64,000 nucleotides of DNA from an uncultured Lachnospiraceae bacterium (GTDB taxonomy: Bacteria > Bacillota > Clostridia > Lachnospirales > Lachnospiraceae): positions 42,278 through 106,277 of the forward strand of contig CAMUZQ010000001.1 in the NCBI GenBank assembly GCA_947165275.1, in the 5' to 3' direction. Below, one piece after another: positions 1 through 10,180 of this stretch. The translations under genes were made by a program, and so were the position numbers. Under the pieces are notes generated by a model that searched no databases, was not told where the DNA came from, and was given only the letters and a program-made list of their open reading frames with translations. Position 1 is the stretch's first letter; the number at the start of each line of letters is the position of its first letter.

Positions 1-1
1 G

Positions 2-88
2 AAAAAATACTGTGCTCCGGCTATGGAAGAGATAAAGAAGTATGTCATCCAGAAGATGGAGGTTGTCGGTTCGGTAGGGAAGGCATAG
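2..88 (+). CDS. 3' end of a truncated CDS (…KKYCAPAMEEIKKYVIQKMEVVGSVGKA*), unknown function
   Basis: Open frame from the window edge to TAG at 86-88; no start visible. Confidence 0.45.
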   Translation, partial: KKYCAPAMEEIKKYVIQKMEVVGSVGKA

Positions 89-106
89 AGGTCGGGATGA
101 TAGGAT

Positions 107-781
107 ATGGATGCAGCATGGATTTCTGAATATAAAAAAGAGACTGACAGATCCAGGAGATGGATCATATTGGAACGTGAAAGAGAAGAGCATTCTGCTG
201 ACCCGGAGTTCGAGATAAGGGAGAAGCTCTGGAAGGCCAGATATGATAAGAAAAACGGCATGGATATAGATTACGGTATCCGTGGATGGATGAATCTGCA
301 GTCAACAAAACGAAGACTTTATCTGCCGGGTGAGAGGAAGCGGCTGCGTAAAGAGATAGACGGAGTGAAGGCGGACTGGCAGTTCCCGCTGTGCGGAGAA
401 TACGGTGAGACAGGTGACAGGGCGCTTTATGATGAGCTTTTTAATATATCCCTTTTCTATTTTGACATATGTGAAAGGGATAAGACTTATAATTCCATCG
501 TTCTCGGACTTGGCCATATCTCTGATGAGCGCCGCGCCGACAAGATAGCCCGTGAGGTGAAGGAGATGACGGTGACCATTCCGGGGACGCTTGAGATAAC
601 CGGGGAGCTGGCACCCTTCATAAAGGCCGCCCAGGATGCTTCCCGAATGAAACCGGCAATTTTAATGATGAGGAGTAGGATACAGGCCGATGGCAGCTAC
701 GATAAAGGATATAAGAGCAGAGACCGGGCTCGGGCTTGCAACGATATCAAAATATTTAAATGGCGGAAATGTCAGAAATGA
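107..781 (+). CDS. Hypothetical protein, 224 aa; its 3' end overlaps the LacI gene start
   Basis: ORF track; not recognised with certainty; overlap with 690-1703 means the true 3' part is uncertain. Confidence 0.5.
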   Translation: MDAAWISEYKKETDRSRRWIILEREREEHSADPEFEIREKLWKARYDKKNGMDIDYGIRGWMNLQSTKRRLYLPGERKRLRKEIDGVKADWQFPLCGEYGETGDRALYDELFNISLFYFDICERDKTYNSIVLGLGHISDERRADKIAREVKEMTVTIPGTLEITGELAPFIKAAQDASRMKPAILMMRSRIQADGSYDKGYKSRDRARACNDIKIFKWRKCQK

Positions 782-1703
782 AAACAGACAGAAGATAGAG
801 GAGGCGATCAAGAAGCTGGACTACCATCCGAATGTAACCGCGCGGTCTCTTGTGACAAAGCGGACCAGAACCATAGGCTTTGTCGTAAATAATATCGCGA
901 GCAACTTTTCGGGTGTACTGCTTCAGCACGCTTCCGCCTATCTTCACGAACGCGGGTATGGGATGATGATCTGTGATTCCAGCCTCAGCGAACGGCAGGA
1001 AGAGGAAAATATACGCTTTTGCGTGGAAAAACAGGTGGACGGGATCCTTATGGTGTCCTCTGCGGTGGATCCGGGATTCCTGGCGCCTGCGGTCAAAGCC
1101 GGCATTCCTGCTGTGCTTTTGGACAGAGAGATAAAGAGCGATGCTTTTGACTGCGTGACTATCGATAACAGTAATGCGTCGGAAAGAGCGACGGACTATC
1201 TGCTTGGCTGCGGTCACAGAAGGATCGCGGTGATCCATTCGGAGGAATATACCGGCAACGAAAGATTTATGGGCTATCTGGCCTCGATGAAAAAAGCCGG
1301 TGTAAGCGTTCCGGATAAATATGTGTGCTCGGCTCATATACATTCGACGGAGCTGGGCTATAAAAGCATGATGAAGCTCCTTAAGCTGAAGGACAGACCT
1401 ACAGCCGTGCTCACCACCAATTATGAGGTGAGCCTGGGGGTTATCATGGCCCTGAACGAGCAGGGGATAGGATGTCCTGAGGATGTATCGCTGATCGGCT
1501 TTGACGAGCTGATCCTGCCGATGGTCATGCGGCCGAAGCTTACTCTGGTAGCGCAGCCTATGGAGGAGATAGCATCTGAAGGCGCGAGGATTCTGCTTAA
1601 AAGGATAGAGGAAGGAAACAGCTTCCCTCCCCAGAGAGTGAGCCTTTATGCGGCCCTTAAGGAGGGAGAATCAGTAAGACGGATCGACGTCCTCAAAAAC
1701 TAA
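690..1703 (+). CDS. LacI-family transcriptional regulator
   Basis: N-terminal HTH (ATIKDIRAETGLGLATISKYLNGGNVRNENRQKIEEAIKKLDYHPN) plus periplasmic-binding-protein-like effector domain. Confidence 0.93.
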   Translation: MAATIKDIRAETGLGLATISKYLNGGNVRNENRQKIEEAIKKLDYHPNVTARSLVTKRTRTIGFVVNNIASNFSGVLLQHASAYLHERGYGMMICDSSLSERQEEENIRFCVEKQVDGILMVSSAVDPGFLAPAVKAGIPAVLLDREIKSDAFDCVTIDNSNASERATDYLLGCGHRRIAVIHSEEYTGNERFMGYLASMKKAGVSVPDKYVCSAHIHSTELGYKSMMKLLKLKDRPTAVLTTNYEVSLGVIMALNEQGIGCPEDVSLIGFDELILPMVMRPKLTLVAQPMEEIASEGARILLKRIEEGNSFPPQRVSLYAALKEGESVRRIDVLKN

Positions 1704-1718
1704 AGTTGTAACTTATTC

Positions 1719-1747
1719 TTGACATCAAATAATAATTATAATAAAAT
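1719..1747 (+). promoter_or_regulatory. Sigma-A-type promoter, TTGACA-17 nt-TAAAAT
   Basis: TTGACA 1719-1724, TAAAAT 1742-1747, upstream of the sugar ABC operon. Confidence 0.75.
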
Positions 1748-1756
1748 GCTAAAAGT

Positions 1757-1784
1757 GAAACGTTTCGTTTATTAAAAATAAACG
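1757..1784 (+). promoter_or_regulatory. Probable LacI-family operator region: palindrome GAAACGTTTC and inverted repeat CGTTTATT-AAA-AATAAACG
   Basis: Perfect 10-bp palindrome at 1757-1766 and perfect 8-bp inverted repeat at 1766-1773/1777-1784, just downstream of the -10 box. Confidence 0.65.
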
Positions 1785-1816
1785 AAAAAACAAGGTTTCG
1801 AAGAACGGAGGAAAAC

Positions 1817-2791
1817 GTGGAAAAGATCAAACAGAATCCTTTTGTGAGAAAGGTAGGATTTAACAGGGTTATACTGTTTTGCGTGCTGATCCTGATGTAT
1901 GCGGCTTTCTCGCTCCTGGTTCCGGGATTTTTCGGAAAGGCGCGTATCATGAGCGTCATGAATTATGTTTATTTTCTGGGATTTCTGTCGCTCGGTGTTA
2001 CGTTTGTAATAGCGACGGGCGGAATCGATTTCTCAATCGGACCGGTCATGTTCTGCTGCGGTCTGATATCGGGATATACAATGATGAATAAAGGTGCACC
2101 GGTGGGCGTTGTCCTTATCTTAAGTATACTGATAGGATTTCTGTTTGGTGTATTTAACGGCTACCTGGTTTCGTACTGGACGATACCGCCCTTCATAGTA
2201 TCCATGGCATCCATGAATATAGCAAAAGGTATCGCAGCCGTATATACAAAGACACAGTCGGTCAGCTGGCCGCTCTCAACGGATCCTGCGAACGGATGGT
2301 TCAGAAATCTTGTAAGCTTTAATGGTTTTCCGGTAGGACTTGTGATATTCCTTCTTGCGGCATTTATCTGCATGGTGGTCCTTAATAATACCAGACCCGG
2401 CAGATACATCCTCTGCCTTGGAAGCAACCGTGAGGCAGTCAGACTCTCCGGAGTAGATACCAAGAAGTGGGAGATGCTTGCATATGTGATCTGCGGTACG
2501 CTGGTGGGAATAGCCGCGATATTCTTTGTAGGCGCCTATACCACAGTCCAGCCCGGTTACGGTGATCAGTACAATAACGAAGCCATAGCGGGCTGCGTAA
2601 TGGGAGGAACCTCCATGGCAGGAGGGCTTGCATCTATCGGCGGAACCGTCATAGGAGTTCTCATCATATCCCTGCTGCAGGAGGGCATCCTTGCTCTTGG
2701 ATTTGCAAAGGATATACAGCTTATAGTTACAGGTATCATAGTTATCGTCGTGGTTTATGCGGACGTTATGGCGCGCCGCAGGAAGAACTGA
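1817..2791 (+). CDS. Sugar ABC transporter permease (RbsC/BPD_transp_2 type)
   Basis: GTG start; hydrophobic permease with ATGGIDFSIGPV and GGTSMAGGLASIGGTVIGVLII motifs. Confidence 0.9.
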   Translation: MEKIKQNPFVRKVGFNRVILFCVLILMYAAFSLLVPGFFGKARIMSVMNYVYFLGFLSLGVTFVIATGGIDFSIGPVMFCCGLISGYTMMNKGAPVGVVLILSILIGFLFGVFNGYLVSYWTIPPFIVSMASMNIAKGIAAVYTKTQSVSWPLSTDPANGWFRNLVSFNGFPVGLVIFLLAAFICMVVLNNTRPGRYILCLGSNREAVRLSGVDTKKWEMLAYVICGTLVGIAAIFFVGAYTTVQPGYGDQYNNEAIAGCVMGGTSMAGGLASIGGTVIGVLIISLLQEGILALGFAKDIQLIVTGIIVIVVVYADVMARRRKN

Positions 2792-2811
2792 TTATATAAA
2801 GGAGCGGATCA

Positions 2812-4308
2812 ATGGCTGATGCAATTCTTACAATGGAAGAAATAGAGAAGTCTTTCCCCGGAGTGCATGCACTGGATCATGTCCACTTTGATGTCAGAAG
2901 AGGAGAGGTTCATGCCCTTATGGGAGAGAACGGGGCAGGCAAGTCCACACTGATGAAGGTGCTGACCGGTATATATACAAAGGATTACGGCACCATCACC
3001 TACGAGGGAAAAGAGGTTTCGTTTAATAACACAAGGGAGGCTCAGGATGCAGGCATAGTCATAGTGCATCAGGAGCTCAATATGATCGGAGATCTTACTG
3101 TCGCCCAGAATATATTCATCGGACGTGAATTCATGAAGGGTTTCAAGATCGACGACAAGAAGATGATCGAGGAATCCAAAAAGCTTTTCGATGAATTAAA
3201 GATAGATATCAATCCCCGGGACAAGATGAGTGATCTTACAGTCGGAAAGCAGCAGATGTGCGAGATAGCAAAGGCAATATCACATCAGGCAAAGGTCATA
3301 ATCTTTGACGAGCCCTCTGCAGCGCTTACCGAGAAGGAGATCGAGGATCTCTTTACGATAATCAGAGACCTCAGGGAAAAGGGAATGGCGATCGTATACA
3401 TTTCACACCGTATGGACGAGATCAAGGTCATCACAGACAGGGTCACGGTCATGAGAGACGGCGGATATGTAGGCACTCTTATTACCAAGGACTGCACGAA
3501 GGAAGATATCATAAACATGATGGTCGGACGTGTTATATATGAGGATCCCAAGACAGAGAGCAAGGTCCCGAAGGATGCGCCCGTTGTGCTTAAGGTTGAG
3601 CATCTTAATGCCGGGAGAATGGTCCAGGATGTCAGCTTCGAGCTCAGAAAGGGTGAGATACTTGGCTTCTCCGGACTTATGGGAGCCGGACGTACAGAAA
3701 CTGCCAGAGCTCTTTTCGGAGCCGATCCGAAGACCAGCGGAGATATCTATATCAACGGAGAGAAGGTTACGATCAATTCGCCTCAGGATGCTGTTAAACA
3801 CGGGATCGGCTATCTGTCAGAGGACAGGAAGCGCTACGGGATAGTGGTACAGAAGACCATAACCGAGAACTCTACAATGGCAACACTCGAGAAATATATG
3901 AGCGGCATATTCATAAACAAAAGCGAGGAGAAGAAGATCACCGAACATTATATTGAGGAGCTTGCAACCAAGACACCGAGCGCCGATCAGCTTGTCGTAA
4001 ACCTTTCCGGAGGAAACCAGCAGAAGGTCGTCATTGCAAAGTGGCTTGTAAGGGACTGTGACATTCTTATATTCGATGAGCCTACAAGAGGAATAGATGT
4101 AGGTGCAAAGAATGAGATATATAAGCTTATGAACAGGCTTGCCTCAGAGGGTAAATCCATCATTATGATCTCCTCCGAGATGACAGAGATCCTTCGAATG
4201 AGTGACAGGATCGTGGTCATGTGTGAGGGCAAGAAGACCGGTGAGCTTGATATTTCTGAAGCTACACAGGAAAAGATCATGAACAAGGCAACGCGTGATA
4301 TCGCATAG
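2812..4308 (+). CDS. Sugar ABC transporter ATP-binding protein (duplicated ABC domain, RbsA/MglA type)
   Basis: Walker A GENGAGKST; second domain with LSGGNQQKVVIAKWL and DEPTRGIDVGAK. Confidence 0.95.
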   Translation: MADAILTMEEIEKSFPGVHALDHVHFDVRRGEVHALMGENGAGKSTLMKVLTGIYTKDYGTITYEGKEVSFNNTREAQDAGIVIVHQELNMIGDLTVAQNIFIGREFMKGFKIDDKKMIEESKKLFDELKIDINPRDKMSDLTVGKQQMCEIAKAISHQAKVIIFDEPSAALTEKEIEDLFTIIRDLREKGMAIVYISHRMDEIKVITDRVTVMRDGGYVGTLITKDCTKEDIINMMVGRVIYEDPKTESKVPKDAPVVLKVEHLNAGRMVQDVSFELRKGEILGFSGLMGAGRTETARALFGADPKTSGDIYINGEKVTINSPQDAVKHGIGYLSEDRKRYGIVVQKTITENSTMATLEKYMSGIFINKSEEKKITEHYIEELATKTPSADQLVVNLSGGNQQKVVIAKWLVRDCDILIFDEPTRGIDVGAKNEIYKLMNRLASEGKSIIMISSEMTEILRMSDRIVVMCEGKKTGELDISEATQEKIMNKATRDIA

Positions 4309-4319
4309 AGGAGGAGAAA

Positions 4320-5300
4320 ATGACTAAGAAGAAATCAATCATAACAGACCAGAGGTTCATAGTACTCCTTGTCATCATAGCGCTGGTCGTGATCTATATG
4401 ATCTTCAGTCCGGAATTCAGGCAGTATTCGTCCATATTATCAATGCTTGATTTTTCGTACTACGATATACTGATGGCTATAGGAGTCACATTCCCGCTGA
4501 TCACTGCAGGCGTGGATCTTTCAATCGGTACAGGCATGGTATGCTATGCCCTTGTCGCAGGAAGGCTGGTAAGGGACTACAATTGTCCGGTTCTTGTGGC
4601 GATGCTAATCTGCGTGCTTTTCGGTGCCATAGTAGGTCTTGCAAACGGAACACTTATAGGAGTGATGGGACTTCCGCCCTTCCTTGCAACCCTCTGTACC
4701 TGCATGATAACAAGAGGTATCAGCTCCATGGTCATGGCTACGCCCTGGCCTACCAATAAGCAGCCCGGCGGATGGTTTCATTCGATATTCAAGCTGACCT
4801 TCGGTACAGGAAGGAATGCTCTCAAGCTTCCGGTAGGATTTCTGGTATGTGTAGCCCTGGTGCTTTTGATGGAATTTGTGCTGAATCATACGAAATTCGG
4901 AAGATATACCATAGCTATCGGAAGTAATAAAGAAGCTCTCATGCTTTCAGGTGTAAATGTAAAGATATATCATGTGATGGCATATGTGGTCTGCGGCATC
5001 TTCGCAGGACTTGCAGCCATAGCATATGCGGCGGTTGTTCCTACTGTCCAGCCCGGTACGGGAGCAGGACTTGAGCTCGATGCCATAGGCGGTGTCTTCG
5101 TCGGAGGTGTTTCCGCCACAGGAGGATACGGTTCGGTCATCGGAACGCTGGTCGGAGTTTTTGTCATAGTCCTTCTTAAGACAGGACTTCCCTATGTAGG
5201 ACTTCAGGCTAACTGGCAGCAGATCATAACAGGTATCGTACTTATCGGAGCAGTCATGATCGACGTTGCGAAGAGACGCAGGATGGCCAAGGAGCAGTGA
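4320..5300 (+). CDS. Second sugar ABC transporter permease
   Basis: Homologous to the 1817-2791 product; VDLSIGTGM and GGVSATGGYGSVIGTLVGV. Confidence 0.9.
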   Translation: MTKKKSIITDQRFIVLLVIIALVVIYMIFSPEFRQYSSILSMLDFSYYDILMAIGVTFPLITAGVDLSIGTGMVCYALVAGRLVRDYNCPVLVAMLICVLFGAIVGLANGTLIGVMGLPPFLATLCTCMITRGISSMVMATPWPTNKQPGGWFHSIFKLTFGTGRNALKLPVGFLVCVALVLLMEFVLNHTKFGRYTIAIGSNKEALMLSGVNVKIYHVMAYVVCGIFAGLAAIAYAAVVPTVQPGTGAGLELDAIGGVFVGGVSATGGYGSVIGTLVGVFVIVLLKTGLPYVGLQANWQQIITGIVLIGAVMIDVAKRRRMAKEQ

Positions 5301-5383
5301 TCCCGGGATTTAATTTTAACGATATGCGGCGCAATAGGGCGCTTCATATATATATTTTTCCAAAAGGAAGGAGAAGAAAAGTT

Positions 5384-6685
5384 ATGAAAAAGAAGTTACT
5401 GGCAACAATACTCAGCGCAGCAATGGTAATGTCATTGCTTGCAGGCTGCGGCGGCACAGCAGCAAGTGAGCCTGCAGCAGCTCCTGCAGAGGAAGCAGCA
5501 GCAACAGAGGAGGCAGCTCCAGCAGAGGAAGCAGCTCCCGCAGAGGAGGCAGCTGCAACAGAAGAGGCAGCTCCCACAGAGGAAGCAGCTGCAACAGAGG
5601 AGGCAGCTCCCGCAGCAACAGCAGGAGGCTCAGGAGAGTACACAGGCGGAACACAGTTTGACGGTGTTACAGCCAAGGAAGCTTACAAGTTCCCTGTAGA
5701 TGTTAAGTCATTCCAGTCAACATACTGGCAGGCAGCTCTTAAGGGTATGGATATGGCTAAGGAAGAGCTCGGCGTTGATTATGACGCACACGGCCCTAAC
5801 TCAGAGTCAGATATAGCTGATCAGGTCAACATGCTTAATTCCGATATCAACAGCAATCCTCCCGGAATCGCACTTGCAGCATGCGATACCAGCTCTGTTC
5901 TTGATTCTCTTAAGGAATGCGCTGACAAGAAGATCCCCGTTGTCTGCTTCGACACAGGTGTTGCAGATGCTCCCGAGGGTTCAGTAGTTGCAACTGTTGC
6001 TACAGATAATACACAGGCAGGAGAGGTTGCAGCTGAGAATATGTACAAGGCTATCAAGGACGTTATCGCCAAGGCTGAGAGCCCTGTACGTATCGGTGAG
6101 GTAAACCAGGATGCTACAGCTCTCAATATCCAGCAGAGAGGAATGGGCTTCGTTAATAAGATGACAGACCTTATCGAAGCTGACGGCAAGAAGGTAGCAG
6201 TAGTAGGTAATGAGTTCTATGCAAACGAGGCTAAGAAGGCTCATTCTGACCTTGTAGACGAGGCTTCTGCAGATGTAGTCATCGAAGTATCAGTTCCTGC
6301 ACAGACAACAGTTGAGCTCTGCTCTACAGCTGCTCAGGCAATCATGTCAAAGTCTGACACGATCGCTATCTTCGGTTCAAACCAGACAGCAGCAGAGGGT
6401 GTTCTTGCAGCAGATGCAAACCTTTCACTTCTTGGTTCAGATGCAGCAGCAGGCGATGTTATCGGTGTTGGATTTGATGCCGGCTCTATCATCAAGGGCG
6501 CTATCGAGGATGGAACAATGTATGGTGCAGTTACACAGTCTCCTCTTATGATGGGCTACTATGCGATCTATGCACTTACAATGGCAGCTAACGGTGACAA
6601 GGTTGAGGACTTCCCTACAGCTGGTTACTGGTATGATGCATCAAACATGAACGATCCTACAATAGCACCGAACCTTTATGACTGA
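5384..6685 (+). CDS. Sugar ABC transporter substrate-binding lipoprotein
   Basis: Start MKKKLLATILSAAMVMSLLAGCGG (lipobox); periplasmic binding protein fold sequence; the ORF-track start at 5297 is likely too far upstream. Confidence 0.93.
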   Translation: MKKKLLATILSAAMVMSLLAGCGGTAASEPAAAPAEEAAATEEAAPAEEAAPAEEAAATEEAAPTEEAAATEEAAPAATAGGSGEYTGGTQFDGVTAKEAYKFPVDVKSFQSTYWQAALKGMDMAKEELGVDYDAHGPNSESDIADQVNMLNSDINSNPPGIALAACDTSSVLDSLKECADKKIPVVCFDTGVADAPEGSVVATVATDNTQAGEVAAENMYKAIKDVIAKAESPVRIGEVNQDATALNIQQRGMGFVNKMTDLIEADGKKVAVVGNEFYANEAKKAHSDLVDEASADVVIEVSVPAQTTVELCSTAAQAIMSKSDTIAIFGSNQTAAEGVLAADANLSLLGSDAAAGDVIGVGFDAGSIIKGAIEDGTMYGAVTQSPLMMGYYAIYALTMAANGDKVEDFPTAGYWYDASNMNDPTIAPNLYD

Positions 6686-6726
6686 TCAGGATCGATCTTC
6701 GTTATTTAAGCATTGAGTACAAGCAG

Positions 6727-6752
6727 GTGCCTCTCTCTTCGGAGAGAGGCAC
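6727..6752 (+). terminator. Intercistronic hairpin GTGCCTCTCTC-TTCG-GAGAGAGGCAC
   Basis: Perfect 11-bp stem with TTCG tetraloop and no strong U-tract; possible attenuator or mRNA-stability hairpin. Confidence 0.7.
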
Positions 6753-6830
6753 TCTTAATACAGCGGAACAGCATATCGACCGGCAGCTTATCCCGGTCGC
6801 GAGAATAAATGAAAAGGAGAAGGAAAAGAA

Positions 6831-7268
6831 ATGTTAAAAGGAATACCTAAGATACTGCCCCCGGAGCTTTTAAAGATCCTCTGTGAGATGGGGCATACGG
6901 ATGAGCTTACAATAGGTGACGGAAATTTCCCGGGAACAACCTACGGAAAAAAGGTCATACGGATGGACGGACACGGAGTACCTGAGATACTTGATGCGAT
7001 CCTGCAGGTCTTCCCTCTTGATACATATGTAGAGCATCCTGTAACGCTTATGGCAGTTGTAAAGGGAGATACCGTAGAGACTCCGATATGGGACACCTAC
7101 AAGGAGATCGTAAGAAAATATGATGAGCGCGGAGATGCATGCTTTGAAGAGATTGATAAATGGGAATTCTATGACAAGACAAAGGAGCATTCATCAGTTG
7201 TGATCCAGACCGGAGAATCAGCGCTTTATGCAAATATAATCCTTAAAAAGGGAGTAGTCGTAGACTGA
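6831..7268 (+). CDS. RbsD/FucU-family protein (sugar mutarotase-like)
   Basis: MLKGIPKILPPELLKILCEMGHTDELTIGDGNFP… typical of the RbsD/FucU family. Confidence 0.9.
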   Translation: MLKGIPKILPPELLKILCEMGHTDELTIGDGNFPGTTYGKKVIRMDGHGVPEILDAILQVFPLDTYVEHPVTLMAVVKGDTVETPIWDTYKEIVRKYDERGDACFEEIDKWEFYDKTKEHSSVVIQTGESALYANIILKKGVVVD

Positions 7269-7272
7269 AAAG

Positions 7273-7310
7273 AGCTGCCGTATCAGTATGATACGGCAGC
7301 TGCTGTTTTA
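7273..7310. terminator. Rho-independent terminator between convergent genes
   Basis: AGCTGCCGTATCA-GTA-TGATACGGCAGCT, 13-bp stem followed by a T-rich tract. Confidence 0.85.
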
Positions 7311-7313
7311 CTT

Positions 7314-7961
7314 TTACTTTGTTCCGAAGATCCTGTCTCCTGCATCTCCAAGACCCGGACATATATATGCATCTGCATTCAGTTCACAGTCGAGATGCCC
7401 TACATAGATCTGCAGATCAGGATGCGCACTGCTCAGATTCTCAAGTCCTTCGGGAGCGGCGATGATACACATGAATTTGATCCTTTTTCCACCCCTCTCC
7501 TTTATCAGATTCACGGCGTCTATTGCAGAGCCGCCTGTAGCGAGCATCGGATCACAGATTATTATGGTACGTCGTTCCAGCTTTCCGGGCAGCTTGCAGA
7601 AATAGGAATGCGGAGTATGAGTCTCTTCATCCCTGTACAGACCGATATGGCCGACCTTTGCAGCCGGAAGCAGATTGAGCAGACCGTCAGTAAGACCAAG
7701 ACCGGCCCTGAGTATAGGCACTATGACCTGTTTTTTTCCTTTGATCCGGGGAGAGATGCATTTTTCAACAGGCCCATCCACCTCTGTATCCTCCAGCTCA
7801 AGATCCCTGAGTGCCTCATAACCCATCAGCATGGCGATCTCATTGGTGAGTTTCCTGAATTTAGCTGTCCCGGTGGATCTGTCACGAAGTACAGTGATTT
7901 TGTGCTGTATCAGCGGATGATCACATATGGTAATGTTTTTATTACTGGAAAAGTCCGGCAT
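7314..7961 (-). CDS. upp: Uracil phosphoribosyltransferase
   Basis: [47 protein letters not shown]; likely start [17 protein letters not shown]. Confidence 0.93.
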   Translation of the reverse strand: MPDFSSNKNITICDHPLIQHKITVLRDRSTGTAKFRKLTNEIAMLMGYEALRDLELEDTEVDGPVEKCISPRIKGKKQVIVPILRAGLGLTDGLLNLLPAAKVGHIGLYRDEETHTPHSYFCKLPGKLERRTIIICDPMLATGGSAIDAVNLIKERGGKRIKFMCIIAAPEGLENLSSAHPDLQIYVGHLDCELNADAYICPGLGDAGDRIFGTK

Positions 7962-8060
7962 GATATCCCCCTGTTGTCTGTTCTGAATGACTGTTGCAGT
8001 ATAGCGTGTGATATAATTATATTGTACCAAATAAAGAGGGATTATGGTATTATTTAATGT

Positions 8061-10148
8061 ATGGCGAAACAGACAATAGTTTCAGGTGACATATTACATG
8101 CCTCCAATGAGAGGGTAAAGGAGCTCGAGATAGTTATAAAGGGCTCTTTTATTGCCACGTTGGGAAATGTTCTGATCGAGCTTCCATATGGGTCTGTCAT
8201 AGGTCTTTTTGAAACACCCGGAGAGAAATATCGGTTTGATTATGAGGCAAAAGAAGACGCCATGGTGGTTTCATATTCCTACCACAGCGAAGACAGTATC
8301 AGAAACCTGATAAGATCAAATCCCCAGATCACACCAACGATAGCGAATGCGGTGATCTCCTGCATTCAGAGTCTTTTTGAAAAGACTGCGCAGCATATCG
8401 AGGCCTGCAGAGAGATGGCGGAGATACTCGGGACCGGGGAAAGGCTGAAATACGACCTGCATACATGGCGCAATGATTATTTCAGATCCATAAAAGGCTT
8501 TCTTCCCTCAAAGGATATAGGCTTCTGTACAGGCACGATCCTTTATGCATACGAATATCTGCAGGAGATGGCGCCGATACTGTCTGCACTTATTGAAAAA
8601 AAGAGCGAATACGATCTGCTCCTCATGACAGGAGAGGATTACACAGAAGAGGACATCGGAGAAGATGATGATTACACAGGGGATGAGGAAAGCGGTGTTT
8701 CCGATGATGATATAGAAACCCTTGTGGAGGCAGAGGGAGGAAAAAAGAGCGAAGGCAATAAGGCAAAAAAGATCATAGATGAAGATGTATCGGATTCCCT
8801 CAGAACGATACTTGAGTATTCCGGGATAGGTGAGGAAAAACAAACGACTTTCAGACAGCTTTTGGCTGACTACGCCGCGCTCAAGGACAGAAGTGCTATT
8901 GATGAAGCAGCCAGAAAGATCAGACGGCAGATAACAGATCTGTTCTTTGAGATCTATGAGGGCGCCTTCTTCAGGAGCGTAGCTGACAGAGATGTGCCAC
9001 TGGTGCTTAAGATGTTCTTCTACTACGGCTTCGTTGATGAGGGGCTTGCAGGAGAAGAGAATACAAAAGCCCTGGAAAGCCTTGCGGCAGCCTATGAGCC
9101 TGATCCGGAGGGTAAGGTACTGACGGCATATGAGTGGCTGAAGCTCATTTTTGATGGCAGGGTAGAGCCGTCAAAAAATGAATTCGATATGGAATTTCCC
9201 AAATATCTGAAGCAGAGATATGAAAACGGGGAGATAAGACAGGATGAGATGGGACGTCTTGCAAATGACAGAAGGGCAAAGACATCCTTTGAGATACAGA
9301 ATTTTCTTAAGCTCGGATCCAAGATCACCTTCGGAAGAGTGACGTCGTATGTTCCGGTATTTACCGAAAGCAGTACGGTGAGATCTCCGGAAAACTGCGT
9401 GACTACTCATGAGGCCGTGCATGATGCCATGAATATGGTCCGGGGGATTGATTTCAGCTGCTTTACAAGGCAGATCATTTTTTCAAACACGAATATAGGT
9501 GTCACCAGGGAGTTTATCGATACCGAGATAATCCCCTATGTTATCATTATGCCAAACGGTGGTTCCAGATCTGCATTATGGCAGGAGATCTCGGGAGCCC
9601 ACCGCGATACTCCCGGACGCATGATGATGCCGGCATTTCTTGACAGAGAGGTGAGCGTCCATGTTCTCAGACTTATAGCCGAGTTCCGATGGGAGATGTG
9701 CAGAAGAGAGCAGGGAGTCCGCTGGAATGATGTGACTACCCCTTCGCTGACTGCGCTTTTCTGTGATTATCTGCAGTTTTACAGAAAGAATCATGAGATC
9801 TCAGTGGATCTCAGAGAGAAGATAAAGGCGCAGCTCCAGTCAGCAAGGAATTCCTCCAAGGCGGTCTTTGTATCCGATTACATGAATTATATCGTATATG
9901 AAAGCGCAGGTTCCCTGAGGCTCAACAGAGTCTCAAGGGATATCATCTTCAGATTCTGTCCCTTTTCCAGGGAGATCAGACAGAGGCTTGCTGCCACGAG
10001 CCCTGCATATCAGAAGCTGATAGAAAGATATGATATAAAGCTCGCACAGAGAAAGCGCCTTATGGATATCGTATATACAAAGATAGAAAAAGCCGGCGCC
10101 AGGGTGCCGGATCAGATCGCCGCTCAGAAAAGATTTCTTGAAAAATAG
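8061..10148 (+). CDS. Large hypothetical protein, possibly with an N-terminal cyclic-nucleotide-binding-like (cupin) region
   Basis: 695-aa ORF; N-terminus '[24 protein letters not shown]' loosely resembles a cNMP-binding beta-roll. Confidence 0.6.
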   Translation: MAKQTIVSGDILHASNERVKELEIVIKGSFIATLGNVLIELPYGSVIGLFETPGEKYRFDYEAKEDAMVVSYSYHSEDSIRNLIRSNPQITPTIANAVISCIQSLFEKTAQHIEACREMAEILGTGERLKYDLHTWRNDYFRSIKGFLPSKDIGFCTGTILYAYEYLQEMAPILSALIEKKSEYDLLLMTGEDYTEEDIGEDDDYTGDEESGVSDDDIETLVEAEGGKKSEGNKAKKIIDEDVSDSLRTILEYSGIGEEKQTTFRQLLADYAALKDRSAIDEAARKIRRQITDLFFEIYEGAFFRSVADRDVPLVLKMFFYYGFVDEGLAGEENTKALESLAAAYEPDPEGKVLTAYEWLKLIFDGRVEPSKNEFDMEFPKYLKQRYENGEIRQDEMGRLANDRRAKTSFEIQNFLKLGSKITFGRVTSYVPVFTESSTVRSPENCVTTHEAVHDAMNMVRGIDFSCFTRQIIFSNTNIGVTREFIDTEIIPYVIIMPNGGSRSALWQEISGAHRDTPGRMMMPAFLDREVSVHVLRLIAEFRWEMCRREQGVRWNDVTTPSLTALFCDYLQFYRKNHEISVDLREKIKAQLQSARNSSKAVFVSDYMNYIVYESAGSLRLNRVSRDIIFRFCPFSREIRQRLAATSPAYQKLIERYDIKLAQRKRLMDIVYTKIEKAGARVPDQIAAQKRFLEK

Positions 10149-10180
10149 AGCAAAACTACGCTTTTATAGAGGAGGGAGAT

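Noticed and set aside
756-1343. 195-aa minus ORF
   Set aside because: Antisense to the LacI-family gene.
5344-5676. Antisense ORFs rich in Ala/Ser/Val (5344-5676, 5412-5654) and the Gln-rich plus-frame ORF 5439-5699
   Set aside because: By-products of the Ala/Glu repeat in the binding-protein gene; no independent start or RBS support.
7395-8057. 220-aa plus-strand ORF
   Set aside because: Antisense to upp, which has clear motifs.
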